Of a stretch of DNA of 8,067 bases, positions 7,803-8,067 are shown in pieces; position 1 is the first letter of the stretch, and each line of letters starts with the position of its first letter. Position numbers and translations under genes: made by a program. A model generated the notes under the pieces. That model did not search any database and had not been told where the DNA came from. It saw nothing but the letters and a program-made list of their open reading frames with translations. The stretch is from an uncultured Alcaligenaceae bacterium (GTDB lineage: Bacteria > Pseudomonadota > Gammaproteobacteria > Burkholderiales > Burkholderiaceae_B): assembly GCA_937897265.1 (NCBI GenBank), contig CALCPT010000236.1:1-8067 (forward strand). Reading direction: 5' to 3'.

Positions 7803-8067
<265 letters not shown>

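Overview
The window looks like chromosomal DNA from a betaproteobacterium of order Burkholderiales, most like Alcaligenaceae. This rests on the GroEL sequence as I remember the family (for example the stretch around residues 50-90 and the C-terminal [20 protein letters not shown]), not on a search. Base composition looks moderate, lower than in Bordetella.

Layout, left to right. (1) Minus strand, 1-1610: an operon of a malate/lactate dehydrogenase-like (Ldh_2 family) oxidoreductase followed by a DMT/EamA permease that runs off the left edge. (2) 1611-1876: an intergenic region with a striking 69-bp quasi-palindrome and the UUCG-loop terminator of the chaperonin operon. (3) Minus strand, 1877-3957: groES-groEL with a textbook CIRCE operator and an overlapping sigma-70/heat-shock-like promoter. 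(4) About 3960-5640: an accessory pocket. It holds the remains of a MazE-like antitoxin, disabled by a one-base frameshift and with no toxin beside it, and an orphan P-loop ATPase gene with an AT-rich, palindrome-rich promoter. (5) Plus strand, 5752-7802: a two-domain sulfurtransferase closely followed by a 12-TM MFS transporter. (6) Plus strand from 7919: the N-terminus of catalase-peroxidase KatG, probably starting with TTG and cut off by the right edge.

The core content is stress and housekeeping: GroESL folding, KatG peroxide removal and sulfur transfer, plus small-molecule oxidoreduction and transport. The accessory pocket between groES and the sulfurtransferase is the part most likely to have arrived or decayed recently. 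I saw no tRNA, rRNA, CRISPR, insertion sequence or origin. I found no convincing new multi-gene system. The most informative unexpected items are the frameshifted antitoxin fossil, the 1700-1768 quasi-palindrome, and the clustered TTACA/TGTAA boxes in the divergent ATPase-sulfurtransferase promoter region.
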